This document shows, piece by piece, positions 50,766 through 60,642 of a DNA stretch of 64,000 bases (positions are counted from its first letter, which is position 1; each line of letters starts with the position of its first letter). A model generated the notes under the pieces. The model was not told where the DNA came from. It made no database searches and was given only the letters and a program-made list of their open reading frames with translations. Source of the DNA: Lachnospiraceae bacterium (GTDB lineage: Bacteria > Bacillota_A > Clostridia > Lachnospirales > Lachnospiraceae); NCBI GenBank assembly GCA_024684065.1, contig JAIKXO010000306.1:26630-90629 (forward strand), in the 5' to 3' direction. A program made the translations under genes and the position numbers.

Positions 50766-53700
50766 CTAATCCTCTAATTCCTTATCTATCAGCGATACCG
50801 AGACAAGGGCGGAAACGCCCTTCTCCTGCATCGTTATGCCGTAAAGCCTGTCAGCCTTTTCCATGGTGCCTCTTCTGTGCGTTATGACGATAAACTGTGT
50901 ATGCTCGGTCAGCTTGTTAAGGTATCCGGCAAACCTTCCGACATTGGATTCGTCAAGCGCGGCCTCTATCTCGTCAAGCAGGCAGAACGGTGACGGCTTC
51001 AGGTTCTGTATCGCAAACAGCAGGGCTATGGCGGTAAGCGCCTTTTCTCCTCCCGACAGCTGCATCATGTTCTGGAGCTTCTTCCCCGGAGGCTGGGCGA
51101 TGACCTTTATGCCTGCCTCTAAAATATCCTCGCCCTCGGCAAGCTCGAGCGTACCCTTTCCGCCGCCGAACATTTCCTTGAACACACTGTCAAATTCAGC
51201 CGCTATCTCATTGAATTTCTCTGAGAACTGGCTCCTCATCGCAGTGTCCAGATCCTCTATGATGCCCTGAAGGGTCTTCTCTGCCTCTATGAGGTCGTCA
51301 TGCTGCTTCTTTAAGAAGGTATAGCGCTCCATTACCTCCTTATACTGCTCGATCGCATTGACATTTACCTCTCCCAGGGCTTTTATGGATTCCCTCGCGG
51401 AATAGATCTCCCTTTTGATCACCGAAGGATTGTTCAGGGTCTCGTCCCTCAGTTCCTTCGCGCTTGAAAGGGTCATCTTGTACTCATCCCACATAAAGTT
51501 GATCTGCTTTTCCTGCTCCTCCTCGATCCGCTCGCAGGCTGTAGTGAGCCTGTATACCTCTTTTTCAAGCGCGGATATCCGGCTTTGGAGCTCACCGTTT
51601 TGCTTAAAGGAATCCTCCTGTTTCTTCGTAAGCTCGCCCTTCTTATTCTTAAGGGCTTCTATCTCTTCCTCGCTGTCATCCTTCTTTTCCCCGGATGCTT
51701 TGATGGTCTCCTCTATCTTTTTGATATCTTCCTCTTTGATCAATATCTCCTTATTTTCGTTCTCTATCCTCTCGGAAAGATCTTTGACCTCCGTAACAAA
51801 CGCTTCGATCGACTGATCAGCCCTTTCAATATCCTTCCTGGTATATTCCTTATCGCCGGCAAGCCTTGAAAGCTTTCTGTCAAGCTCCGCATTGCCAAGC
51901 ACATGGGCGTTTTCCTTCTCCCTTAAGTCGTAGATCTTCTTACCGAGCTCTGCTATCTCTTCGTTAAGTTCCTTCTCTCTCTTCTCGGAATCTGCAACCC
52001 TTGAGTATATGCTCTCCTTATTTCCGGATATTTCCAGAAGCTGTTTCTCAAGATCCTCGCTTAAGCTGTTCAGTCTGTCAAAGTCCTCTGAAAAGGAAGC
52101 CTTGCGTTCATTTGCGGCATCGACGTTTACCTGGGCCGTGTTCTGCTTAATGGAAAGCTCCTGGAGCTTTTCCCTGAGCTGCTCGATCACTCCCCTTTCC
52201 TTAGTCCTTTCCGCCTTGATGTCTTCAAGCGCCTTTTCAGCGGCATCGATCCGTTTCCTTGCTGCTTCTATGTCTTCAGTCAGCTTGTCTATCTCCCTCT
52301 TACGCCCTAAAAGATTCGACGAATTCTGGAAGGCGCCGCCGGATACGGAACCGCCCGGGGTAAAGTATTCGCCCTCAAGAGTGACAAGCCTGAGTTTCTG
52401 TTCATATTTGCGCGCTATATTTCTCGCATTGTCATATTTATCGATTATTACGATCTCTCCGAGAAGCTGGCTGACCACCTCATCATATTTCCTGTCAGCA
52501 GCCACAAGCTCGGAGGCGATACCGAGGAAGCCTTTTTCATCCCTCACCTCGGGCCTCTTGTATTCCCCTCTTCCCCTTACGCTCGTAAGAGGCATGAAAG
52601 TGGCCCTGCCGTATTTATTGTCCTTTAAGAACTGTATCATCTGTTTGGCCGTAGCGTCATCCTCGGTGATAATATTCTGGATATTTCCTCCCAGTGCAGT
52701 CTCTATGGCCGTTTCGTATTTTTTTTCAACATTAAGGATATCAGCGACAACTCCGATGACCCTGCCGTTTCCCTTATCCTTCTTTTCCATAACGCGCCGG
52801 ATGCTGTTTCCGTAACCTTCATAGCGCTCCGCAATATTTTTTACGGCATCGAGCCTTGATTTTCTGCGGTTATATTCAACATAGGCCTCCTGCCTCTCGT
52901 TATCCTGCTCTTCAAGACGCTGCTTAAAGGATTTAAGGCCGTCCTCCCTTTCACTGATCTCCGTATCCGTTTTAAGTATCTGCGCGCTTATGTCATTGAG
53001 CTCCGTATAGAGCTCCTTCATCGTCTTTTCATGCTCCGCCTCTTCGGTTTTTGCTTTTATGAGCTGGGACTGGATATCCGCCCTGCGAAGCTTTGCCTGT
53101 TCAAGCATGGTATCATAGCGGCCTATCTCCTCCTTTACGGAAGCCCGCTCCCTTACTATCCTGACTACCTCCTCATTGTCCCTCGTCACATTATCCGAAA
53201 ACTCTTTGATGCTGTTCTGAACTTCAGAGAGGACTTCCTTCTTAGCTTTGCTTTCGCTCTCCATAACGGAAAATTCCTCCTCAAGCTCTGAGAGCTTTAC
53301 GGTAAGCCTCTCCCTTTCCCTTTCCTGAAGCGCGCTCTTGTCAAGGGCTGACTGCCTCTGTTCCGAAAGCATCTCGATGTTATGCCTTGCGGAATTTATC
53401 CTCTCCCTTGACAGCTTGATCTCGCCCTCAAGCTTTTCCTTAAGGAGCCCGCTCTCTGAAAGTGCTTTCTGCTTTTTCTGAATCTCCTCGTCAAGCTCCC
53501 TTATCGCCTCGCTTAAGGCTCCGTACTCGCCCTTATTGCTTTCAAAGCTCCCCTTTGCTTCGTCAAGCTCGCTGTTTGCGACTGAAAGCTTTTCGGTGTT
53601 GGCTTTGGACTGTTCTGAATAGCGTTCCGAATCCAGAAGGAAAAGATTTATATCAAGATTTTTAAGCTTCTCCTTTTTATCCAGATACTCCCTTGCGACA

Positions 53701-54329
53701 TCTGACTGTTCCTTAAGCGGACCTACCTGCCGTTCAAGCTCCGATAAGGTAATGGAAACCTTTTCAAGGTTGAGCTTTTCCGACTCAAGCTTCTTTATTG
53801 CTGCGGCTTTTCTCCTCTTGAACTTTACCACGCCCGCCGCTTCGTCGAAAAGCTCTCTTCTTTCCTCAGGCTTTCCGCTTAAGATCTTGTCTATCTGCCC
53901 CTGCCCTATGATGGAATAACCTTCCTTGCCGATCCCGGTATCATAGAACATTTCATATACATCCTTCAGCCTGCAGGTGACCCCGTTTATAAGGTACTCA
54001 CTCTCCCCCGAGCGGTAAACCCTCCTCTGAACGGTGACCTCTTCGTATTCAACAGGAAGCTTGTGATCCGAGTTATCGAGTGTTATCGCAACATAAGCAG
54101 ACCCCATCGGTTTCCTGAGCTCCGTTCCCGAAAAGATGACATCCTGCATGCTCGCGCCTCTTAACTGCTTGGCGCTCTGCTCTCCAAGAACCCATCTTAC
54201 CGCATCGGCGACATTGCTCTTTCCCGAACCGTTAGGGCCTACAATTCCTGTTATTCCGTTATGAAATTCGAACCTTATCTTGTTGGCAAACGACTTGAAG
54301 CCGTATACCTCTATGCTCTTTAAATACAT
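50766..54329 (-). CDS. smc: Chromosome partition protein SMC
   Basis: 1187 residues, full length. Walker A GPNGSGKSNVADAV (about 32-45), long coiled coils (about 165-500 and 670-1000), hinge between (about 515-640, GYGNSIRRVM ... GGSVSGGAF), then signature LSGGEKALTAIALLFAI and Walker B CLLDEIEAALDESNV. It organises and separates chromosomes. It begins 6 bases after rnc. Confidence 0.97.
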   Translation of the reverse strand: MYLKSIEVYGFKSFANKIRFEFHNGITGIVGPNGSGKSNVADAVRWVLGEQSAKQLRGASMQDVIFSGTELRKPMGSAYVAITLDNSDHKLPVEYEEVTVQRRVYRSGESEYLINGVTCRLKDVYEMFYDTGIGKEGYSIIGQGQIDKILSGKPEERRELFDEAAGVVKFKRRKAAAIKKLESEKLNLEKVSITLSELERQVGPLKEQSDVAREYLDKKEKLKNLDINLFLLDSERYSEQSKANTEKLSVANSELDEAKGSFESNKGEYGALSEAIRELDEEIQKKQKALSESGLLKEKLEGEIKLSRERINSARHNIEMLSEQRQSALDKSALQERERERLTVKLSELEEEFSVMESESKAKKEVLSEVQNSIKEFSDNVTRDNEEVVRIVRERASVKEEIGRYDTMLEQAKLRRADIQSQLIKAKTEEAEHEKTMKELYTELNDISAQILKTDTEISEREDGLKSFKQRLEEQDNERQEAYVEYNRRKSRLDAVKNIAERYEGYGNSIRRVMEKKDKGNGRVIGVVADILNVEKKYETAIETALGGNIQNIITEDDATAKQMIQFLKDNKYGRATFMPLTSVRGRGEYKRPEVRDEKGFLGIASELVAADRKYDEVVSQLLGEIVIIDKYDNARNIARKYEQKLRLVTLEGEYFTPGGSVSGGAFQNSSNLLGRKREIDKLTEDIEAARKRIDAAEKALEDIKAERTKERGVIEQLREKLQELSIKQNTAQVNVDAANERKASFSEDFDRLNSLSEDLEKQLLEISGNKESIYSRVADSEKREKELNEEIAELGKKIYDLREKENAHVLGNAELDRKLSRLAGDKEYTRKDIERADQSIEAFVTEVKDLSERIENENKEILIKEEDIKKIEETIKASGEKKDDSEEEIEALKNKKGELTKKQEDSFKQNGELQSRISALEKEVYRLTTACERIEEEQEKQINFMWDEYKMTLSSAKELRDETLNNPSVIKREIYSARESIKALGEVNVNAIEQYKEVMERYTFLKKQHDDLIEAEKTLQGIIEDLDTAMRSQFSEKFNEIAAEFDSVFKEMFGGGKGTLELAEGEDILEAGIKVIAQPPGKKLQNMMQLSGGEKALTAIALLFAIQNLKPSPFCLLDEIEAALDESNVGRFAGYLNKLTEHTQFIVITHRRGTMEKADRLYGITMQEKGVSALVSVSLIDKELED

Positions 54330-54335
54330 TAAGTC

Positions 54336-55049
54336 CTATTCTTTCAAGCCGCGCTTAAACGCCTTCAGCGCCTCATAAGCGGCAGCCTGTTCCGCGCTCT
54401 TTTTCGACCTTCCGCTGCCCCTCGAAGCTTCCTTACCGTCTATAAGTGCCGCCGCAAGGTACTCTCTGTCGTGCGCGGGACCGCTCTCCGAGATCAGCTC
54501 ATATGACAGCTCCAGCCCTCTTTCCTGGACATATTCCTGGAGAATGGTCTTCGAATCAACGAATTCGATCTTATTATACATGTCCTTAAGGACATATTCC
54601 CCTATAAACTCCTTCGCCTTATCAAGGCCGCCGTCCAGATACAGTGCCCCTACCACCGCCTCGAAAACATCGGAAATGATGGAATCCCTGCTTCTTCCCC
54701 CGGTCTGCTCCTCACCCTTTCCGAGCAGGATATATTTATCAAGCTCGAAAGCCTTTGCGCAGTAAGAAAGAGTGGGCTCACAAACCAGAGAAGCCCTTAA
54801 TTTCGTCATATCCCCTTCCCTGCTTTCAGGCATGGTCCTGTAAAGATGATCGCTTACCGAAAGCTCTAAGACCGCATCCCCCAGAAATTCAAGGCGTTCA
54901 TAGTCGTCACAGGACGATTCCTCTCCTTTTCCCCGCCCATGTTCATTCGCATAGGAACTGTGCGTCAGCGCCCGTTTGAGAAGGCTCAGGTCGTTAAAGA
55001 CGAAACCCAGCCTCTCGTTAAGCTCCTTTTCGGCATCATAAAGATTCAT
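54336..55049 (-). CDS. rnc: Ribonuclease III
   Basis: 237 residues. Signature ERLEFLGDAVLELSVSDHLY, second acidic cluster in SDVFEAVVGALYLDGG, and a C-terminal double-stranded RNA-binding domain (about 160-230). Cleaves rRNA precursors and other duplex RNA. Conserved order acpP-rnc-smc; 9 bases after acpP. Confidence 0.96.
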   Translation of the reverse strand: MNLYDAEKELNERLGFVFNDLSLLKRALTHSSYANEHGRGKGEESSCDDYERLEFLGDAVLELSVSDHLYRTMPESREGDMTKLRASLVCEPTLSYCAKAFELDKYILLGKGEEQTGGRSRDSIISDVFEAVVGALYLDGGLDKAKEFIGEYVLKDMYNKIEFVDSKTILQEYVQERGLELSYELISESGPAHDREYLAAALIDGKEASRGSGRSKKSAEQAAAYEALKAFKRGLKE

Positions 55050-55058
55050 TTTCTACCT

Positions 55059-55289
55059 TCAGCTAATAGCGTTCTTTATCTGCTCTACGGCATCGCCAAC
55101 CGTGACGATCTTCTCTGCATCATCGGTAGAGATCTCAATATCAAATTCTTCCTCGATCCCCATGATGATCTGAAAAATATCCAGAGAATCCGCCCCCAGA
55201 TCATCCACGAATTTGGTATCCGCCATAACTTCCTCGGGGTCTACGTTGAGCACCTCCGATATGATCTTCTGAATCTTTTCAAATTCCAT
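55059..55289 (-). CDS. acpP: Acyl carrier protein
   Basis: 76 residues, acidic; phosphopantetheine attachment Ser in [14 protein letters not shown] is followed by IFQ where many ACPs have TVE. CGGAGG upstream. It follows plsX by 31 bases. Confidence 0.96.
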   Translation of the reverse strand: MEFEKIQKIISEVLNVDPEEVMADTKFVDDLGADSLDIFQIIMGIEEEFDIEISTDDAEKIVTVGDAVEQIKNAIS

Positions 55290-55320
55290 AACAATACCTC
55301 CGGCAAAAATATTATTCGGG

Positions 55321-56334
55321 CTAAAGCTCGATCGAGCCGTAGCCGTTTATCTGCTCATCAATCTTCCCGTTGATGTTCTGTTTGTTGAATATGGCACACT
55401 GCCTGATCGCGATGGAGATCTCCTTCTCCTTCGCGCTTCCGTGAGCCTTCACCACAAGCCCGTTAAGTCCTAAAAGAGGCGCGCCACCGTATTCCGAAGC
55501 GTCAAACTTCTTCATGGTCTTCTTTAACGCGGGCTTTATCATAACCGCGCCAAGCTTTGAGATCAGGCTGGACATAAGTCCCTTCTTCACCGCGGAGAGC
55601 ATCACCGTGCCCACACCTTCGTATAATTTCAGTATCACATTTCCGACAAACGCGTCACAGACTATGACATCGGCCTTGCCGTACGGAATGTCTCTCGCCT
55701 CGATATTTCCCGTAAAATTAATGTCAGGGCAGTTCTTTAACATGGGAAAGGCTTCCTTGACCAGCATATTCCCCTTTTCCTCCTCAGCGCCTATGTTTAC
55801 TATGGCGACCCTCGGAGAAGGTATCCCGATCACATGTTCCATGTAGATAGAGCCCATCTTCGCAAACTGTACCAGATGCGATGCCCTCGCATCAACATTC
55901 GCCCCGCAGTCTATAAGGCAGGCGACTCCCGTTTCCGTGGGAATGAGCGGTGCAAGCGGCGGGCGCTCCACGCCCTTTAACCTTCCGACTATAACCTGTC
56001 CCCCCACAAGGATGGCTCCGGAGCTTCCTGACGAGATAAAGGCATCGGCTTCCTTGTTCTTTACCATATAGAGGCCTTTTACTATGGAAGAATCCTTCTT
56101 TTTCCTTATGGCCATCACCGGAGGCTCCCCCGGATCTATCACCTCTTTGGCATCTACTATATCTATACGGGAGCTGTCATGCTCAACAAGCACCAGTTCT
56201 TTTTCTATCAGGTCCTGATCGCCGATTAAAGTAACCCTGATCTCCTTATCCTCGCTAACGGCTTTTACGGCCGCCCTCACAGGAACCCTGGGAGCGTAAT
56301 CACCTCCCATGGCATCCACCAAAACCCTGATCAT
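55321..56334 (-). CDS. plsX: Phosphate acyltransferase PlsX
   Basis: 337 residues. [20 protein letters not shown] at the N-terminus and [21 protein letters not shown] are family signatures. Converts acyl-ACP to acyl-phosphate for phospholipid synthesis. Own promoter at 56384; followed by acpP. Confidence 0.96.
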   Translation of the reverse strand: MIRVLVDAMGGDYAPRVPVRAAVKAVSEDKEIRVTLIGDQDLIEKELVLVEHDSSRIDIVDAKEVIDPGEPPVMAIRKKKDSSIVKGLYMVKNKEADAFISSGSSGAILVGGQVIVGRLKGVERPPLAPLIPTETGVACLIDCGANVDARASHLVQFAKMGSIYMEHVIGIPSPRVAIVNIGAEEEKGNMLVKEAFPMLKNCPDINFTGNIEARDIPYGKADVIVCDAFVGNVILKLYEGVGTVMLSAVKKGLMSSLISKLGAVMIKPALKKTMKKFDASEYGGAPLLGLNGLVVKAHGSAKEKEISIAIRQCAIFNKQNINGKIDEQINGYGSIEL

Positions 56335-56383
56335 CAGTCTGTCCTTCCTGCAATTCCCATCCTGTTTTCAAAAATCAATTTAT

Positions 56384-56412
56384 ACTATACTAGACATTTG
56401 GGCAAAAAGCAA
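56384..56412 (-). promoter_or_regulatory. Predicted promoter of plsX-acpP-rnc-smc
   Basis: Minus strand: -35 TTGCTT (56412-56407), 17-nt spacer, -10 TATAGT (56389-56384), about 50 bases before the start. No FapR-type palindrome is evident. Confidence 0.6.
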
Positions 56413-56444
56413 CTATTCAGAACCAAACTCGGAAATACTGCGTG

Positions 56445-56472
56445 TCCGCGCCGATTTGCGGGAATCATTTCT
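56445..56472. repeat. Worn fragment of the palindromic repeat family
   Basis: GCCGATTTGCGGGAATCATTTC joins the outer arm of the first module to the ATCATTTC end, as if the middle were deleted. Low confidence that it is a true member. Confidence 0.35.
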
Positions 56473-56484
56473 TCTTTCCCGCAA

Positions 56485-56514
56485 AAAACAAAAAAGCTGC
56501 CGTAAAACGGCAGC
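56485..56514 (-). terminator. Intrinsic terminator of rpmF
   Basis: 8-bp stem GCTGCCGT / ACGGCAGC with a 3-nt loop followed on the minus strand by TTTTTTGTTTTTT, 21 bases beyond the rpmF stop. rpmF is therefore probably monocistronic, separate from plsX. Confidence 0.88.
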
Positions 56515-56535
56515 CGCATACCAGCAAAATAAACC

Positions 56536-56715
56536 CTATTCCTGAGGTATGATCTCTTTTTTGTTGTAAGATCCGCAGGCCTTGCATACTCTGTGGGGAA
56601 CCATAAGCTCTCCGCACTTGCTGCATTTCACCAATGCCGGAGCAGTCATCTTCCAGTTAGCCCTTCTCTTATCTCTCCTGCCCTTTGAGGATTTATTTTT
56701 AGGACATATAGACAT
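56536..56715 (-). CDS. rpmF: 50S ribosomal protein L32
   Basis: 59 residues, begins MSICPKNKSSKGRRDKRRAN and continues WKMTAPALVKCSKCGE; four cysteines (CSKC and CKAC) form the zinc ribbon of the C+ type L32. GGAGG lies 6 bases before the ATG at 56715. Standard rpmF-plsX order. Confidence 0.95.
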   Translation of the reverse strand: MSICPKNKSSKGRRDKRRANWKMTAPALVKCSKCGELMVPHRVCKACGSYNKKEIIPQE

Positions 56716-56766
56716 CTCGCCACCTCCCTTATACTAAATATATATATATCATACAGACTACTATAC

Positions 56767-56814
56767 TGCACCGATCTGCGAAGCAGACCGTGTGCTTTGG
56801 CATAAACTTCAGTT
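56767..56814. repeat. Modular palindromic repeat, partial copy (R9) in the rpmF leader
   Basis: GCACCGATCTGCGAAGCAGACCGTGTGC-type first module (in two arms) with matching changes TCTGC/GCAGA in both arms, then the left arm of the second module (GGCATAAACTTCAGTT) cut off. It lies between promoter and start codon of rpmF, so it is transcribed as 5' leader. Confidence 0.8.
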
Positions 56815-56849
56815 ACCCTGTAATCTCCATCCAAAGTCAGCACTTGAAG

Positions 56850-56879
56850 ATTATACGGTAAAGCACCTCTCCTTGTCAA
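56850..56879 (-). promoter_or_regulatory. Strong predicted promoter of rpmF
   Basis: Minus strand: -35 TTGACA (56879-56874), 18-nt spacer, -10 TATAAT (56855-56850). Both hexamers are perfect. Leader of about 125 bases includes repeat R9. Confidence 0.8.
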
Positions 56880-56908
56880 CAGGAATTTAAAGCTTTGAAA
56901 ATGTTTCA

Positions 56909-56939
56909 TTACTGTCACGCCTGATGACTGCGGCAGTAA
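56909..56939 (-). terminator. Stem-loop after glgX, possible terminator
   Basis: TTACTG / CAGTAA outer arms with a GC-rich interior, 18 bases beyond the glgX stop. Only a weak T-rich tail (CATTTTC) follows. Confidence 0.4.
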
Positions 56940-56956
56940 CGGGTCTTCTCAAGGTT

Positions 56957-59041
56957 TCACCTTGCATGCCCCAGTAAAAGCATGAGGCTTCTGGGCATCA
57001 ATGTCACAAAATTTCCGGCGTCTTTATCGTACTTTGTCTTATCGTCCCCTGAATAAACGACAGTTTCCCACTGCAGGCCGTCGGGAATAACGGGGAGTTC
57101 AAAGGTCGCGTTCTCCCAATAAGCATTTACGGCGCAATAGATGAAAGAGTCTTCTTCGGTACCGTAATCCTCTTTCGCCTCCGCGTACATGATGCCGAAT
57201 GACAGAAACGGTGAATTTTCGTCGAATTCCCAGGGCTTTGTTCCGTGGAAGGACAGCTCGGGATATCCCAAAGAGCTCGTTCCACTGTAAAAATCACTGC
57301 GTCTTAAAACCGGATGCTCCATACGAAAGGCTATCATGGTCCTGAAGAAATCAAATATATCCCTGTTCTCACTGAGTCTGTTCCAGTCAAGCCACGATAT
57401 CCTGTTATCCTGACAGTATGCGTTGTTATTGCCGTACTGCGTATTGGCAAATTCATCGCCGGACAGGATCATGGGGATCCCTCGGCTTAATAGTAACAGC
57501 CCCGCCGCATTTTTGATCTGTCTGCGTCTTAGGCTTAAGATCTCCCGGTCCTCAGTCTCTCCCTCGGCTCCGCAGTTCCAGCTGTTGTTATCGTTGCTCC
57601 CGTCGTTATTGTTCTCGCCGTTAGCCAGGTTATGCTTCTCATTGTAGGACACCATGTCATACAGGGTGAATCCGTCATGGCACGTAATAAAATTTATGGA
57701 AGCTTCGGCGCTTCTGTTGCCGTAAAGATCGGGGGATCCCTTAAGCCTCCGGATAAGCTCGGGACCGCTTTCCGCGCCGCTCTTTATAAACTTTCTCAAA
57801 CAGTCCCTGTACATACCGTTCCATTCGGCCCACCTGCCCCATGCCGGGAAGCTTCCGACCTGATACAGGCCGCCCGCGTCCCAGGCTTCGGCGATAAGCT
57901 TGGTTTTTCCAAGAACCGCGTCATGGGCTAACGTCTCAAGAAGCGGGGGGCTTGTCATGGGAGCGCCGTTTTCATCTCTTGATAAAATGGAAGCAAGATC
58001 GAAGCGGAATCCGTCTATGTGATAATCCGACACCCAGTACCTTAAGGCATCCAGGATGAAATTTCTTACAATGGAATTGTTACAGTTCATCGTGTTGCCG
58101 CATCCGCCGAAATTATAATAATATCCGTCCGGCGTGAGCAGGTAATAGGTCTTATTGTCGATACCCCTGTAAGAGATATACGGTCCCTGCTCATTTCCTT
58201 CCGCGGTGTGGTTGAACACCACATCAAGTATCACTTCAATACCGGCTTTGTGCAGATGTTTTATAAGATTCTTAAGTTCATCAGCCGCGAGCCCGAGCGG
58301 AGCCGAAGCGGCATAACCCGCTTTCGGCGCGTAAAAACAGACCGTGGAATAACCCCAGTAGTTATAGAGCCTTACTCCGTCAACCACTCTGCTGTTCTCA
58401 AACTCGTCAAACTCGAATATGGGCAGCAGTTCGATACAGTTGACACCAAGGTCTTTAAGATAAGGTATCTTATCCAAAATCCCCGCAAAAGTGCCCCTGT
58501 ACTTAACACCGTTTGATTCATCCTTTGTAAAGCCCCGGACATGAGCCTCATAGATCACAAGGTCCTTCATGGGGATCTCAAGGGGCTTATCGCCTTCCCA
58601 GTCGTAGTCTTCCAGGATGACACAGCCGCGATGCTGGAAAGGATCAGAGAGGTCAGGCTCCCTTCCCCAGACATTCCGGCCGCTTACAAGCCTGGCATAA
58701 GGATCCAGAAGGATCTTTTCACGGTTAAATCTGTAACCGTGCTCAGGATCATAGGGACCGTCCATACAGTACCCGTACTCTGCCTCCTCGATATCCAGTC
58801 CGTAGACTATCATCGAAAAAACGTGGCCGATCCTGAATTCTTCAGGGAAAGGGATCCTAACGAAAGGCTCCTTCATCCCGTGATGGAACAACAGAAGCTC
58901 ACAGCTTTTCGCGTCATTTGAAAAGACGGAGAAATTGACACCCGAATTGCCGACTACGGTGGCGCCGAAAGGCTGCACGCGGCCGTGACGGTACTTTATC
59001 CCGTTTAGTTCATGAGTTGGATAGTCGTCGATTCTTATCAT
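56957..59041 (-). CDS. glgX: Glycogen debranching enzyme/isoamylase (GH13), intact
   Basis: 694 residues: N-terminal CBM48 module (FGATVVGNSGVNFSVFSNDA), then a GH13 barrel with all four regions. Region I is VILDVVFNHTAEG, region II DGFRFDLAS with nucleophile Asp348, region III LIAEAWD with acid/base Glu385, region IV FITCHDGFTL. It hydrolyses alpha-1,6 branches of glycogen or limit dextrin. It starts 26 bases after the TatD-TPK gene and may be read from the thiamine operon. It is the active counterpart of the pseudoenzyme at 23725. Confidence 0.93.
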   Translation of the reverse strand: MIRIDDYPTHELNGIKYRHGRVQPFGATVVGNSGVNFSVFSNDAKSCELLLFHHGMKEPFVRIPFPEEFRIGHVFSMIVYGLDIEEAEYGYCMDGPYDPEHGYRFNREKILLDPYARLVSGRNVWGREPDLSDPFQHRGCVILEDYDWEGDKPLEIPMKDLVIYEAHVRGFTKDESNGVKYRGTFAGILDKIPYLKDLGVNCIELLPIFEFDEFENSRVVDGVRLYNYWGYSTVCFYAPKAGYAASAPLGLAADELKNLIKHLHKAGIEVILDVVFNHTAEGNEQGPYISYRGIDNKTYYLLTPDGYYYNFGGCGNTMNCNNSIVRNFILDALRYWVSDYHIDGFRFDLASILSRDENGAPMTSPPLLETLAHDAVLGKTKLIAEAWDAGGLYQVGSFPAWGRWAEWNGMYRDCLRKFIKSGAESGPELIRRLKGSPDLYGNRSAEASINFITCHDGFTLYDMVSYNEKHNLANGENNNDGSNDNNSWNCGAEGETEDREILSLRRRQIKNAAGLLLLSRGIPMILSGDEFANTQYGNNNAYCQDNRISWLDWNRLSENRDIFDFFRTMIAFRMEHPVLRRSDFYSGTSSLGYPELSFHGTKPWEFDENSPFLSFGIMYAEAKEDYGTEEDSFIYCAVNAYWENATFELPVIPDGLQWETVVYSGDDKTKYDKDAGNFVTLMPRSLMLLLGHAR

Positions 59042-59067
59042 GGTTTATACCTGCTTTACTGTTATGG

Positions 59068-60576
59068 TCAGAGTTTTGACATAATAACGGCCAGCACGCC
59101 TTTCTTTACGCTTACGCTGATCCGGTCTGAAGCCCAGCCGTTACTTAAGCCCCTTGACAGGTTGTTTGAAAGCGTAAAGGCGCTTACACTATAAACAGCC
59201 CCCGAGATATCCACACCCACGCATCTTTCGGAAAGCGCGAATACGGAAAAGGAATATTCTTCCTTCCTCGGAAACACCATGGTTCTTTCGGAAAAGACAT
59301 ATACTTCGTTGTCTGCGCTTATCATGGAGCAGACAGCTCCCCTTAAGGCGGCATAGGCGCAGACCTGAAGATTTGCGAGCATATGATCAAATCTCCCGCC
59401 CATGGCACAGCATATCACAAGATCCCCGTACCCCCGCTCAAGGGCGTATTTTACACCACTCTGGAGATCACTGTCATTTTTATGCTCCGGCAGGCTAATG
59501 ATATTACCGGAAAGCTCCTTCTGAGCTTTGACAAGGATCCGGGGATCAAGGGAATCAAGATCCCCTATAAGGATATCCGGTACAATACCTGTTTTTTTCG
59601 CGTACTCCATCCCCTTATCAACAGCGATGATAAAAGGAAAATCTTCGGAAAGAGGGATCGGTCCTTCCTCACCTCCCGCAATTATCAGGCACCTGTTTTC
59701 ATTATTAACACCAACTCCCACAAACTCTAAAAACGCGGATATGCTCTGCGCGACAGTGCTTCTGATATCAACCGAGTCATGATCCGCGATCCGCTTCGCC
59801 GTCGTAAAGAGAGAATCAAATATCAGGGAAAAAAGCTCATTTTCCGTGCTTTCCCGGCCATTAGCGGCAAAGGTTTCATCCGGCATGGCGAGCTTAAAAT
59901 CCCGGTTATTCTCTCTTTCCCAGAAAATGCTCTCCAGACCGTCTGTCTCCGTAAGCAGTCGTTCCCTGGGAATAAGGCTAAGCATTTCGTTAATAAGTCC
60001 GCTTTCTGTTCCGGGGCAGCAGGCATTTGGCCCGAGCGTAAAATAACACCCCAGGTCAGCTAAAGCACGAAGCGCATCGATCCCGCCGGAATACCAGTGG
60101 ATAAGCACAGGCTGGTCGAAGCCCCGAAGCATCCCCGCTATCTCATCTTCACAGCCCTTTGTGTGGAGGATGGCGGGCTTTTTCAGGAAAGAAGCAATTT
60201 CAAGCTGTTTTTCAAAAACCCTCCGCTGGGTTTCAAAAGGCACATCTGTCCATACATTATCAAGACCGATCTCCCCGATCACGCTGACATGCTTATAGAT
60301 GTTCTCATAATCCGCGGGATCATAACGGGCGCTCTCCCAGGGATGGATGCCAAAAGAAAGCATGGCCATGCCGGAAATGCTTTTAAGGCCAAGCTTTTCA
60401 AAAAAATCCCATTCAACAGGATTCTTCGCGCAGTAAACGGAAAAAATACCCGCTTTCCTTCTGTATTCAATTTCCGAGAGAGCCGCGCTTTCGCTCCTCA
60501 TATCAAAAAGATGAGTATGCATATCCAAAAGCCGGATATTCTGAGTGTCTATCTTCTTTATAAAAGAATTATCCAT
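59068..60576 (-). CDS. TatD-like hydrolase fused to thiamine pyrophosphokinase
   Basis: 502 residues in one open frame. N-terminal TatD-type metal hydrolase (about 15-270): DMHTHL (His20, His22), SFGIHPW, GEIGLD (Glu102), ILHTKG (His138), LIHWYSGG (His160; HxFSGG in most TatD) and TETD (Asp212). C-terminal thiamine pyrophosphokinase (about 295-502): AVDKGMEYA, PDILIGDLDS (338-342), HKNDSDLQ (365-372), GGRFDH (393-398). TPK turns imported thiamine into ThDP, which fits the transporter genes upstream. I do not know this fusion as a standard architecture. The ribosome binding site before 60576 is weak. Confidence 0.88.
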   Translation of the reverse strand: MDNSFIKKIDTQNIRLLDMHTHLFDMRSESAALSEIEYRRKAGIFSVYCAKNPVEWDFFEKLGLKSISGMAMLSFGIHPWESARYDPADYENIYKHVSVIGEIGLDNVWTDVPFETQRRVFEKQLEIASFLKKPAILHTKGCEDEIAGMLRGFDQPVLIHWYSGGIDALRALADLGCYFTLGPNACCPGTESGLINEMLSLIPRERLLTETDGLESIFWERENNRDFKLAMPDETFAANGRESTENELFSLIFDSLFTTAKRIADHDSVDIRSTVAQSISAFLEFVGVGVNNENRCLIIAGGEEGPIPLSEDFPFIIAVDKGMEYAKKTGIVPDILIGDLDSLDPRILVKAQKELSGNIISLPEHKNDSDLQSGVKYALERGYGDLVICCAMGGRFDHMLANLQVCAYAALRGAVCSMISADNEVYVFSERTMVFPRKEEYSFSVFALSERCVGVDISGAVYSVSAFTLSNNLSRGLSNGWASDRISVSVKKGVLAVIMSKL

Positions 60577-60642
60577 ACCTGCACCACACCGGGTTGTGAA
60601 GCAATATTTCCTGAAATGATCGATATTAACAAAATACAGCCC

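Noticed and set aside
56646..56918. 90-codon minus-strand frame overlapping rpmF and its leader
   Set aside because: It overlaps the certain rpmF gene in another frame and crosses the promoter; it is a chance frame.
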